A program made the translations under genes and the position numbers. Of a stretch of DNA of 64,000 nucleotides, positions 8,987 to 17,173 are shown piece after piece. The notes under the pieces are model-generated. The model was not told where the DNA came from. It was given only the letters and a program-made list of their open reading frames with translations, and did not search any database. The stretch lies in NCBI GenBank assembly GCA_026224875.1, contig JAMFRU010000051.1, positions 18,592 to 82,591 of the forward strand. The letters run 5' to 3'. Each line of letters opens with the position of its first letter. Positions within the stretch are counted from its first letter, which is position 1. This DNA is from Acidocella sp. GTDB lineage: Bacteria > Pseudomonadota > Alphaproteobacteria > Acetobacterales > Acetobacteraceae.

Positions 8987-9835
8987 TTGGGGCAGGAATT
9001 AGCAGGCAAGGTGGCCATCATCACGGGCGGTGCCAGCGGCATCGGCCGGGCCACTGTTGAAGTGTTTGCCACCGCCGGTGCGCGCGTGGTGATTGCCGAT
9101 GTGAACGACGATGCCGGGCACGAGCTTGCCAAGCAGATCGGCGCGGATGCGTTCTATCAGCACACCGACGTATCCAAAGCGGACCAGGTGCAGGCTGTGG
9201 TCGATGCGGCCGTGGCAAAATTTGGCGCACTCAACATCATGTTCAACAATGCCGGCATTTCCGGCGGCCGCCATCCGTTTTTCCTGGATGACGATCTTGA
9301 GAATTTTCATTCCGTTATTGGCGTGAATCTATATGGCGTGATGATCGGTTCCCAGCGCGCCGGGCGGCATATGGCCAAGCATGGCGGCGGGGTGATCCTC
9401 AACAACGCCTCCATCGCCGGCATCATGGCCGGCCAGGCGCTGATGAGCTACCGCGCCTCGAAAGCGGCGGTGATCCATCTCACCAAATCACTGGCAATCG
9501 ACCTGGCGCGCCACAACATCCGCGTCAACTGCCTCGCCCCCGGGCATATCCGCACGCCGATCCGCGTGATGGCGGATGGTGTCTCGGGCGATACCGCGGC
9601 GCGGCTGGAAAAGCACCTGGCCCCGGTGTGGGATGAGAACAAACCGCTCAAGCGCGACGGCGTGCCGGAAGATGCTGCCTACGCCGCGCTGTTCCTCGCC
9701 AGCGACCGCGCGGCGCAGATCACCGGCGCGATTTTGCCGGTCGATGGTGGCATCTCCGCTGGTGATTCGGTAAACCATCTGGAGAAGATACTCTCGGCCC
9801 AGGACGAGTTTCTGGCCAATGAAGGAACGAATTGA
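8987..9835 (+). CDS. Short-chain dehydrogenase/reductase (SDR)
   Basis: A second classical SDR, 282 aa, with TGGASGIG at residues about 13-20, NNAGIS, the S-Y-R-A-S-K catalytic segment, and a C-terminal ILPVDGG. It most resembles alcohol/hydroxysteroid dehydrogenase-type SDRs. The start is TTG at 8987; GAGGG overlapping the P450 stop codon is its Shine-Dalgarno. The stop codon overlaps the ATG of the following ferredoxin by one base, so P450, SDR and ferredoxin form a tightly coupled trio. Confidence 0.92.
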   Translation: MGQELAGKVAIITGGASGIGRATVEVFATAGARVVIADVNDDAGHELAKQIGADAFYQHTDVSKADQVQAVVDAAVAKFGALNIMFNNAGISGGRHPFFLDDDLENFHSVIGVNLYGVMIGSQRAGRHMAKHGGGVILNNASIAGIMAGQALMSYRASKAAVIHLTKSLAIDLARHNIRVNCLAPGHIRTPIRVMADGVSGDTAARLEKHLAPVWDENKPLKRDGVPEDAAYAALFLASDRAAQITGAILPVDGGISAGDSVNHLEKILSAQDEFLANEGTN

Positions 9836-10161
9836 TGAGTGCGTTGACGGTCACGTTTGTCGAGGAAGACGGCACGGTTAAAACTCTCTCGGGCGAGACC
9901 GGCCAGTCGCTGATGCAAGTTGGCAAAGATGCCGGGGTAGAGGGAATCCTAGCCGACTGCGCCGGCTCCTGCGCCTGCGCCACCTGCCATGTGTATGTGG
10001 ACGACGATTGGTACACCGCCGTCGGTGCGCCGGATGCCGTGGAGGCCGAAATGCTGGATATGGTGGCGGATGTGCGCAAGGATAACAGCCGGCTATCGTG
10101 CCAGATTAAGCTGACGGCGGCGTTGGATGGACTTAAGGTTACGGTCGCTCCGCTGGGTTAA
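9835..10161 (+). CDS. 2Fe-2S ferredoxin (adrenodoxin/putidaredoxin type)
   Basis: A 108-aa ferredoxin with the cluster motif C-A-G-S-C-A-C-A-T-C-H, where three cysteines follow the C-x5-C-x2-C spacing of vertebrate-type ferredoxins, and a fourth cysteine near residue 88 (SRLSCQI). ATG 9835 shares a base with the preceding TGA stop. These proteins pass electrons from an FAD reductase to P450 enzymes; the P450 two genes upstream is the obvious partner. A reductase is missing from the window, as it is for the Rieske system. Confidence 0.95.
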   Translation: MSALTVTFVEEDGTVKTLSGETGQSLMQVGKDAGVEGILADCAGSCACATCHVYVDDDWYTAVGAPDAVEAEMLDMVADVRKDNSRLSCQIKLTAALDGLKVTVAPLG

Positions 10162-10281
10162 GCAGTACCTTTTTGTGAACAAAAAGGTACCCAAAAAAAC
10201 TTTGGCCTTGTGGGCGTTGGCCATGCCAACGCCCACAGGGCCAAAGTTTTTGGTGCAGCTTTTTTCAAAAAGCTGCTGCTT
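10161..10281. repeat. Three-hairpin intergenic repeat, copy 1 (bidirectional terminator-like)
   Basis: The gap between two convergent genes is filled by three successive inverted repeats: arms at 10165-10174/10181-10190, a 23-bp core stem at 10199-10221/10225-10247 with a 3-base loop, and 10255-10264/10267-10276. The core stem is flanked by an A run on the left and a T run on the right, so it can act as a rho-independent terminator in both directions. Three related copies lie at 19.9, 49.9 and 54.8 kb. Confidence 0.9.
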
Positions 10282-10746
10282 TTACTTCAATAAATCCAGC
10301 CTGAAATCGCAGTGCTGCGCCGTCTGCTGAAGCTCGATCAAATTGCCTTCCGGATCGCGCCCATAAACCGACTTCACATGCCCCATGTCGATCGGCGCGG
10401 GGCTGCCGAAGGTCATGCCAAGGGTTTTCAGCCGCTCGTATTCTTGCTCAATTTCCGTCACATCCACACAAAAATGCGTATAGCCCTTGTCCTGTGGGTT
10501 GAGCGGCGCGGCGGGCCGGGGCGCCGGGGCCTCGAACTGGAACATCTCCACGTAGCAGGTCCCGGCCCGCAGCATCGCCCCGCGCGCGGCTGAGGCCTGC
10601 ACGTCGATCAACCGGTCCACGATTGGCTCGTCTTTCCAGGCAAAATGCTCGCCTACGACCTCAAAACCAAAGGCCGCTTTGTAGAACGCAATCATTTTGT
10701 CGAGATCATGGACGTGGACCGATACGTGGTGAATGCCTCTGATCAT
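10282..10746 (-). CDS. VOC family (glyoxalase/dioxygenase-fold) protein
   Basis: A 154-aa vicinal-oxygen-chelate protein: MIRGIHHVSVHVHDLDKMIAFYKAAFGF is the standard first beta-alpha-beta module with its metal-ligand histidine, and the second module contains THFCVDVTEIEQEY and GRDPEGNLIEL with the closing glutamate ligand. Relatives include glyoxalase I, methylmalonyl-CoA epimerase and ring-cleavage dioxygenases, so the chemistry is not fixed by the sequence. It is divergent from the amidohydrolase gene (about 190 bp between starts) and convergent with the ferredoxin. Confidence 0.88.
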   Translation of the reverse strand: MIRGIHHVSVHVHDLDKMIAFYKAAFGFEVVGEHFAWKDEPIVDRLIDVQASAARGAMLRAGTCYVEMFQFEAPAPRPAAPLNPQDKGYTHFCVDVTEIEQEYERLKTLGMTFGSPAPIDMGHVKSVYGRDPEGNLIELQQTAQHCDFRLDLLK

Positions 10747-10937
10747 TTGGTCCCCCTGTTTTCGATCCGTTAAGCCACCCCGCCAGACGGCACAACGGCT
10801 ACGGCGGCTCTAGCAAGGATAGACAAATCGCGGTGCATGATGGGTCATTCGGAGCCCGGGGCTTGGGGGTAATGTCATCATAGGTTGAAGTGCCGCGCTC
10901 GGGCTTTGCGCGTGCCGGATGTGGGGAAAAAGAGCCA

Positions 10938-12215
10938 ATGGGCAGCAAACTGATCACCGGCGCGCGCATCTGGGATGCCGCCGGTACGCCGGCGTTTACG
11001 GGCGACGTGCTTATCGACGGTAACCACGTACGCGCCGTGTCGCGCAATCCCGGCCAGCTGGCGCGGGAAGGCTGCGATGTGATCGACGGTTCGGGCCTGA
11101 CATTGATGCCGGGCATGGTCGAAGGCCATACGCACCTCTCCTTCGAGAGCGTGGCCGCGACCGAGGACCTGATCACCCCCACACCCGAGGAGCAGGTGTT
11201 TACCACGGCCCGCGGGGCAAAAGCGCTGCTGGATGCAGGGTTTACCAGCGCTTACGGCGCGTCCGAGGCCAAGCTGCGCCTGGCTGTTGCCGTGCGCAAC
11301 GAGGTGAATGCCGGCCGCATCCCCGGCCCGCGCATCCGCGCTGGCTCGCTGGAAATTTCGGTGACCGGCGCCATGGGCGACGAGGGCAGATTGCATAACG
11401 AGCGGCCCGGCGGCCCGGCGATGATCGTCAACGGGCCGGAGGAGATCCGCAAAGCCGTGCGGCTGTTCTGCCGCGAGGGCTGCGATAATATCAAACTCGA
11501 CGTTTCGGGGGATCCGTTTTACCCCAACACCCCCGGCCACACTACGCCGATGGCGCTGGATGAAATCCGTATGGCGGTGGAAACCGCACACGCCTATGGC
11601 CGCAAGGTGAATGCGCATACGCGGTCTGTCGAAGGCTCCAAAAACTGCATCCGTGCCGGGGTGGATGGGTTGTTCCACTGCGAATACGCCGACGCGGAAT
11701 TACTCGACATGATGGAAGAGGCGCGCGACCGCATTTTCGTGGTGCCAACCGTCAGCCTGTTCCACACCATCGTTAAGGGTGAGGCCTCGGGCAGCGGGCT
11801 GACGCCGGAGGTGGGCGGCTATATGGGCATTCCGGGGCTGCTGGAAGAATCCGCCAAAACCCACACTGAATTGCGCAAGCGCGGCATCCGCCACCTCATC
11901 GGCGGCGATTACGGTTTTGCCTGGAGCCGCCAGGGCACGAACGCGCGCGATCTGCAATTTTTCGTGGACTATTACGGCTACACGCCAGAGGGAGCTCTGC
12001 TCTGTGCCACGCGTAACGGCGGGCTGGCGATGCGTGATGCGGGCGATCTCGGCACCATCACCGATGGCGCGCTGGCCGATCTGCTTCTCATCGCCGGAAA
12101 CCCTCTCGAAGACGTTTCGATCATGACCGATGCCAACCGCCTCGTCATGATCATGAAGGACGGCGAAATCTACAAAAACACGACCGGCATCGCGCAACGC
12201 CGCGCCGCCGCCTGA
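10938..12215 (+). CDS. Metal-dependent amidohydrolase (imidazolonepropionase/prolidase-like)
   Basis: A 425-aa TIM-barrel amidohydrolase with the metal-binding GHTHLSFES (H64, H66), a later NIKLDVSG segment that may supply the lysine ligand, VNAHTRS and GLFHCEYAD for the histidine ligands, and GGDYGF near the C-terminus for the catalytic aspartate. The terminal GALADLLLIAGNPLEDV is the usual composite beta-sandwich end. I chose ATG 10938 because homology-like sequence begins there; the frame is open 16 codons further upstream. A C-N or C-C hydrolysis or decarboxylation within the cluster's pathway is likely, but the substrate is unknown. The Rieske oxygenase gene starts 12 bp downstream. Confidence 0.9.
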   Translation: MGSKLITGARIWDAAGTPAFTGDVLIDGNHVRAVSRNPGQLAREGCDVIDGSGLTLMPGMVEGHTHLSFESVAATEDLITPTPEEQVFTTARGAKALLDAGFTSAYGASEAKLRLAVAVRNEVNAGRIPGPRIRAGSLEISVTGAMGDEGRLHNERPGGPAMIVNGPEEIRKAVRLFCREGCDNIKLDVSGDPFYPNTPGHTTPMALDEIRMAVETAHAYGRKVNAHTRSVEGSKNCIRAGVDGLFHCEYADAELLDMMEEARDRIFVVPTVSLFHTIVKGEASGSGLTPEVGGYMGIPGLLEESAKTHTELRKRGIRHLIGGDYGFAWSRQGTNARDLQFFVDYYGYTPEGALLCATRNGGLAMRDAGDLGTITDGALADLLLIAGNPLEDVSIMTDANRLVMIMKDGEIYKNTTGIAQRRAAA

Positions 12216-12227
12216 TAGGATAGTGAC

Positions 12228-13631
12228 ATGAACAAGATCACCCCCACATCCACGCCCGGCGAAGCCCGCTGCCCCGCGCAGAGCACGCAGGATATCATCG
12301 CCAAGGACAAAGTTGGCGCGCCTGACTGGGTCCGTTCGGAATCCTATGAATATATGGGCAGTGAGGACATCCCCACCGAGCGCTATATCGACCCGGCCTA
12401 TGCAAAAGCCGAGTACGAGCGCCTATGGACCCGCACCTGGCAATTCGCCTGCCGTGAAGAGCATATTCCGGAAGTGGGCGATTACCATGTCTACGACCTC
12501 GGGCCCTACTCCTTCATCATCACCCGCGTTGGCGAGAACGACATCCGCGCCTACTTCAACGCCTGCCTGCACCGCGGCACCAAGCTTCGCGCCTCAAACA
12601 CCGAGGGTCGCGCTTCCGAATTCCAGTGCAGTTTCCACGGCTGGAGCTGGAATATCGACGGCACCAATAAATCCATCACCTGCCCCTGGGATTTCCCGCA
12701 TGTGGATGCCGCCAAGCTGAACCTGCCGGAAGCGCGTGTCGAAACGCTTGGCGGTTTTGTCTGGATCAATATGGACAAGGATGCGCCGACCCTGGCCGAA
12801 TATCTCGGACCCGAGGCGCTGGCGCATATGACTGCCTGGAAGCTGGAAAACCGCTATATCGCTCTGCATGTGCAAAAACGCATTCCGGCCAATTGGAAGC
12901 TCACCATCGAAGCGTTCCAGGAAGCTTACCACGTCATCATCACCCACCCGCAGGTGGCGGTCTCCAATGCCGATGCCAATTCGCAATATGATGTTTACGG
13001 CGAGCATGTGGACCGCTTTATCTCACCGCTTGGTGTGCTCAGCCCGCATCTCGAAGGCAAGTATAACGAGCAGGATATTCTCGACCAATTCACGGTGGGC
13101 GATGCCGGCGTGCTGGAAGGCAACCGGCTGGAAGTTGGCAACAGCACCGCGCGCCAGGTGATGGCCGATATGTTCCGCGGCATGTTCGAAAAATCCGCGA
13201 ATACGGATTTGAGCGATGTCTCTGATTCCGAAATGCTCGATTGTTTCTCCTACACCATCTTCCCCAACACGTTCCTCTTCCCCGGCATTTCCCTGCCCAT
13301 GGTCTACCGCTTCCGTCCGGACCCGAAGGACCATCGCGGCTGCATATACGAGGTGATGTTCCTGCGCCCGGCGCCGAAGGATGGCGAGCGCCCCACCCCA
13401 GCCGAGCCGATCATTCTGGAGCAGGATCAGAGTTTTAAGGAAGCCGAGGGCATGGACCCCGGTTTCGGCGCCATTCTCGACCAGGATACGGATAATCTCT
13501 TCCTGCAGCAGGAAGGTTTGGAAGCCAGCGCCAAGCACGGGCTGACACTCGGCAATTATCAAGAAATCCGCATCCGCCATTTCGAAAAAGCGGTCGATAA
13601 ATATCTGGCGATGCCCCCGAAAAAACCCTGA
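12228..13631 (+). CDS. Rieske non-heme iron oxygenase, alpha subunit
   Basis: A 467-aa aromatic-ring-hydroxylating-type oxygenase. The N-terminal Rieske domain has C113-L-H115 and C134-S-F-H137. The catalytic domain shows NWKLTIEAFQEAYHVIITH, placing mononuclear iron ligands at H235 and H240, and a later DQDTDNLFLQQEG that should supply the acidic third ligand. The residue bridging the two metal sites is glutamate (E232) instead of the usual aspartate. No beta-subunit gene is adjacent, although the SnoaL-like protein has the same general fold. The Rieske ferredoxin at 2.98 kb is the likely electron donor. It is probably cotranscribed with the amidohydrolase. Confidence 0.95.
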   Translation: MNKITPTSTPGEARCPAQSTQDIIAKDKVGAPDWVRSESYEYMGSEDIPTERYIDPAYAKAEYERLWTRTWQFACREEHIPEVGDYHVYDLGPYSFIITRVGENDIRAYFNACLHRGTKLRASNTEGRASEFQCSFHGWSWNIDGTNKSITCPWDFPHVDAAKLNLPEARVETLGGFVWINMDKDAPTLAEYLGPEALAHMTAWKLENRYIALHVQKRIPANWKLTIEAFQEAYHVIITHPQVAVSNADANSQYDVYGEHVDRFISPLGVLSPHLEGKYNEQDILDQFTVGDAGVLEGNRLEVGNSTARQVMADMFRGMFEKSANTDLSDVSDSEMLDCFSYTIFPNTFLFPGISLPMVYRFRPDPKDHRGCIYEVMFLRPAPKDGERPTPAEPIILEQDQSFKEAEGMDPGFGAILDQDTDNLFLQQEGLEASAKHGLTLGNYQEIRIRHFEKAVDKYLAMPPKKP

Positions 13632-13732
13632 TGGGAGACGCAGCGAGGGGCAAACGTGCTGGCGCGGCCGGGCAACCGGCGCCCGAGCTGGCGGGCTATG
13701 ATGTCGCGCATTCGCTGGAGTATGTTTTGTGA
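13631..13732 (+). CDS. 33-aa coupled mini-ORF between oxygenase and oxidoreductase
   Basis: A 33-codon ORF starts at an ATG that shares its first base with the TGA stop of the Rieske oxygenase gene and ends in a TGA overlapping the GTG start of the oxidoreductase gene by three bases. The product ends ELAGYDVAHSLEYVL. It exactly fills the gap between two large genes. Whether it is a functional microprotein, a coupling device that delivers ribosomes to the downstream GTG, or a remnant of a longer gene cannot be told from sequence alone. Confidence 0.45.
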   Translation: MGDAARGKRAGAAGQPAPELAGYDVAHSLEYVL

Positions 13733-16700
13733 CCAAAACCGTCGTAACGCTCGCTGACCGCTATGAGCAACGCTCCGGTCAGATATTTTTGTCCTCCATG
13801 CAGGCGCTGGTACGTCTGCCGTTGGACCAGAAGCGGCGCGATGTAGCGGCGGGGCTGGTAACGGGCGGCTATGTCAGCGGCTATCGCGGCTCGCCGATCA
13901 CCACGCTGGATGCGCAGCTCTGGGCCTCGCAGAAACTGCTGGACGCGCATGATATTCATTTTGAGCCCGGGCTGAATGAGGAGCTAGCGGCAACCTCGCT
14001 ACGCGGTACACAGCAGCTCGGCTGGTTCGGCAAAACCCGTTTCGATGGCGTGTTCGCTATGTGGTATGGGAAAGGCCTCGGCGTGGACCGCGCCTGCGAA
14101 GCGCTGAAACTGGCAAATTTTGAAGGCACGCATGCCAAAGGCGGCGTGCTGGTGGTGGCGGGCGATGACCATGCCGCCAAATCCTCCGCCTCGGCGCATC
14201 AATCCGAACATACGCTCATCGTCGGCTTCATCCCCATTCTCGCTCCCTCCACCACCGCCGAGATTTTGGAATATGGGCAGCTGGGCTGGGAGATGTCGCG
14301 GTTTTCCGGGCTGTATGTGGGCATGAAAACCGTTACGGATACACTCGATCTTACATCGTCCGTGACTCTGCCAGAGCTTTCCATAATCCGCCCGGAACTG
14401 GCCGGCCGCAACTTGAACCTGCGCCGCAGCCTGCCGGCACTGGTGCAGGAATCCCTGGTGGTAAATGAACGCCTGCCCACCGCCATAGAGTTCGCCCGCG
14501 CCAATGGGCTCAACCGCGTAATTATCGCGCCGGCGCGTCGTCAACTCGTCATCGTCACCTCCGGAAAATCCTATCTCGATGTGCGCCAGGCTCTGCGTGA
14601 CCTCGGGCTGGATGAGGCCCGCTGCGCCGCCCTTGGCATTGGCCTCATCAAACTCGGCATGACATGGCCGCTCGACCAGGAATTCATCCGCAACGCCTGT
14701 GCCGACGCGCGCGCATTATTGGTTGTTGAAGAGAAACGGCCGGTCATCGAAGATCAGCTCGCCACCGCCCTTTACAGCCTGCCCACGCGCCCAGAAATTC
14801 TCGGCAAGCGCGACGAGCAAGGCCGCGTGCTGTTCCCGCTGGACGGCGTGCTCGATGCCGGCCTGGTACGCCACGCCATCCTGCACCGTCTCGAAGCGTT
14901 GGGCCTCGTCGATGACGAGCTCACGCGCCGCTCGGCTGCACTTGACGCCATCGCTTCAGCCGCCCTTTCCCCCGCCGCCGCCATCCGCCCCGCCTATTTT
15001 TGCTCAGGCTGCCCGCATAACTCCAGCACCAACATTCCCGAAGGCAGTCTCGCACTCGGCGCCACCGGCTGCCACGGTCTCGCCGCTTTCATGCCGGAGC
15101 GCCGCACCATGAATGTCGTCGGTATGGGCGCTGAAGGGCTGGCTTGGGTTGGCGCGCAGCATTTCGTCGAAACCCAGCATGTGTTTTCAAACATGGGTGA
15201 TGGCACCTACACACATTCAGGCATCCTCGCCATCCGCGCCGCCATTTCGGCCAAAGCAAATGTTACGTTCAAGATTCTTTATAATGATGCGGTAGCCATG
15301 ACTGGCGGGCAGCCGCTCGAAGGCAATACCTCGGTCGATATGATCATCCGGGAACTGCAGGCCGAAGGGGTGAAACCCGTTATTCTAGTGAGTGACGAGC
15401 CCGAGAAATTCAAAGACCAAACGGTACGCGTTCTGCACCGCGATCATCTCGACGAGGTCCAACGCGAATTGCGCGAAGTGGCGGGCGTCTCCGCGATTGT
15501 GTATGAACAAACCTGCGCCAATGAAAAGCGCCGCCGCCGCAAACGGGGTGATTACCCAGATCCGGATCTGCGCCTGTTCATCAACCCCGCGGTTTGCGAA
15601 GGCTGCGGTGATTGCTCGCGCCAATCGAACTGCGTCAGCATCACCCCGCTGGAAACCGAATTCGGCCGCAAACGTGCTATCGACCAATCCAACTGCAATA
15701 AAGACTACAGCTGCATCAAGGGGTTTTGTCCCTCCTTCGTCTCATTGCGCGGCGCCAAACCGGCCAAACGCGCGGCCGACACCAGCGGGCTGGATGCGCT
15801 GATTAAAAAACTCCCCGTGCCGGCGATAGTTGACGTCACTGATTCATATTCCGTTCTGGTAACGGGTATCGGCGGCACCGGCGTGCTCACTGTCGGCGCG
15901 ATCCTAGGCATGGCCGCCCACATGGAGGGCAAATCTGCAAAAGTGCTGGATATGACAGGTATGGCGCAAAAAGGCGGCGGCGTGATGAGCCATGTCCGCT
16001 TCAGTGCCTCTGCCGATCACATCCCCAGCGCACGTCTCGGTACCGGCCAGACCGACCTCCTCGTCGCTTGCGATCTAATCGTCGCCTCCGGCCCCGATGT
16101 GGTGAAAACAATCCGCGCCGATACGCATGTGGCCGCCAATGAAGACGTTGTGCCAACCGGCGAGTTCCAGACACGTCCAGATGTCGACCTCTCCCCCACC
16201 ACCTTCATGCACGCGATCGAGCAGCGCATCGGCAAGGGTAATATCAGCTTGCTCCGCGCCAATGAGCTCGCCGCGAAACTGCTTGGCGACACGATTTTCA
16301 CCAACCTCATGATGGTCGGTTTCGTAGCCCAGAAAGGCCTGTTGCCGGTCGGGCTTGAGGCCATCGAGGAGGCGGTACGGCTCAATGGCACGGCGGTAAA
16401 ACAAAACCTCATGGCACTCTCCCTCGGCCGTCTGGCCGCGGCGTTTCCAACTGAGCTCATGGCTTTTGCCAAACTCACCAGCACGGGTCAGCCGCAGACA
16501 CCGGCCGAAATGATCTCCAGCCGCGCTAAGCATCTCACTGCCTATCAGAATGCGGCCTATGCAAAAACCTATACGGAATTCATGGACGATATGGCAGCGC
16601 GCTTGCGCGGCCACGACGCCGCACCATTTCTCATGCAGGTAGCGAACCAACTCGCGCGGCTGATGGCCTATAAGGACGAATACGAAGTCGCCCGTCTCTA

Positions 16701-17157
16701 CAGCCTGCCCGCTTTCCGCGAAGACCTCGCCCGCCAGTTCGACGGCAATTACAAAATCGCCCTCAACCTCGCCCCGCCTTTGCTCGCCTTCCGTCGCGAC
16801 GCCAAAACTGGACGCCCGAAAAAAATTGAGTTCGGACCATGGATTTTTCCGTTGCTAAAACTTATGAGCCAGCTAAAACCCCTGCGCGGCACGTTGCTGG
16901 ACCCGTTCGGCTACACCGCCGAACGCCGCATGGAGCGCCGGCTCATTACAGAATATCGTGAAATGATTCTTGCACTCGCCGCCAGCGTTACCGATGCCAC
17001 CATGGACCAGGCTACCGAAATCGCTGGTGCCGCGCATCTTATCGCCGGCTACGGTCCGGTGAAGGACGATGGCGAAAAAGCATATCAGGCGCACATAAAG
17101 ACATTGCTTGCAGCCTACGGTAATGTCGCACAGGAAATGGCCACGGCGGCCGAATAA
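13729..17157 (+). CDS. Indolepyruvate ferredoxin oxidoreductase family protein (fused 2-oxoacid oxidoreductase)
   Basis: An 1142-aa fusion of the subunits of 2-oxoacid:ferredoxin oxidoreductases. An N-terminal pyruvate-flavodoxin-type domain comes first. A thiamine-diphosphate domain follows from about 425 (CSGCPHNSS, then GAEGLAW and NMGDGTYTHSG). An iron-sulfur segment with C623-x2-C-x2-C-x5-C and a further cysteine set near 656-670 comes next, and then the gamma domain (GIGGTGVLTVGAILG). It should oxidatively decarboxylate an aromatic or branched 2-oxoacid to the acyl-CoA, reducing ferredoxin. The start is GTG 13729 with GGAG eight bases upstream. In this cluster it may activate a ring-cleavage or side-chain-derived oxoacid. 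Confidence 0.93.
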   Translation: MTKTVVTLADRYEQRSGQIFLSSMQALVRLPLDQKRRDVAAGLVTGGYVSGYRGSPITTLDAQLWASQKLLDAHDIHFEPGLNEELAATSLRGTQQLGWFGKTRFDGVFAMWYGKGLGVDRACEALKLANFEGTHAKGGVLVVAGDDHAAKSSASAHQSEHTLIVGFIPILAPSTTAEILEYGQLGWEMSRFSGLYVGMKTVTDTLDLTSSVTLPELSIIRPELAGRNLNLRRSLPALVQESLVVNERLPTAIEFARANGLNRVIIAPARRQLVIVTSGKSYLDVRQALRDLGLDEARCAALGIGLIKLGMTWPLDQEFIRNACADARALLVVEEKRPVIEDQLATALYSLPTRPEILGKRDEQGRVLFPLDGVLDAGLVRHAILHRLEALGLVDDELTRRSAALDAIASAALSPAAAIRPAYFCSGCPHNSSTNIPEGSLALGATGCHGLAAFMPERRTMNVVGMGAEGLAWVGAQHFVETQHVFSNMGDGTYTHSGILAIRAAISAKANVTFKILYNDAVAMTGGQPLEGNTSVDMIIRELQAEGVKPVILVSDEPEKFKDQTVRVLHRDHLDEVQRELREVAGVSAIVYEQTCANEKRRRRKRGDYPDPDLRLFINPAVCEGCGDCSRQSNCVSITPLETEFGRKRAIDQSNCNKDYSCIKGFCPSFVSLRGAKPAKRAADTSGLDALIKKLPVPAIVDVTDSYSVLVTGIGGTGVLTVGAILGMAAHMEGKSAKVLDMTGMAQKGGGVMSHVRFSASADHIPSARLGTGQTDLLVACDLIVASGPDVVKTIRADTHVAANEDVVPTGEFQTRPDVDLSPTTFMHAIEQRIGKGNISLLRANELAAKLLGDTIFTNLMMVGFVAQKGLLPVGLEAIEEAVRLNGTAVKQNLMALSLGRLAAAFPTELMAFAKLTSTGQPQTPAEMISSRAKHLTAYQNAAYAKTYTEFMDDMAARLRGHDAAPFLMQVANQLARLMAYKDEYEVARLYSLPAFREDLARQFDGNYKIALNLAPPLLAFRRDAKTGRPKKIEFGPWIFPLLKLMSQLKPLRGTLLDPFGYTAERRMERRLITEYREMILALAASVTDATMDQATEIAGAAHLIAGYGPVKDDGEKAYQAHIKTLLAAYGNVAQEMATAAE

Positions 17158-17173
17158 CAATACGGGAGCAAAA

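Noticed and set aside
10127..10330. A 67-codon plus-strand frame across repeat copy 1
   Set aside because: It runs through the hairpin element and the 3' end of the VOC gene; the lysine/phenylalanine-rich product reflects the A/T runs of the repeat.
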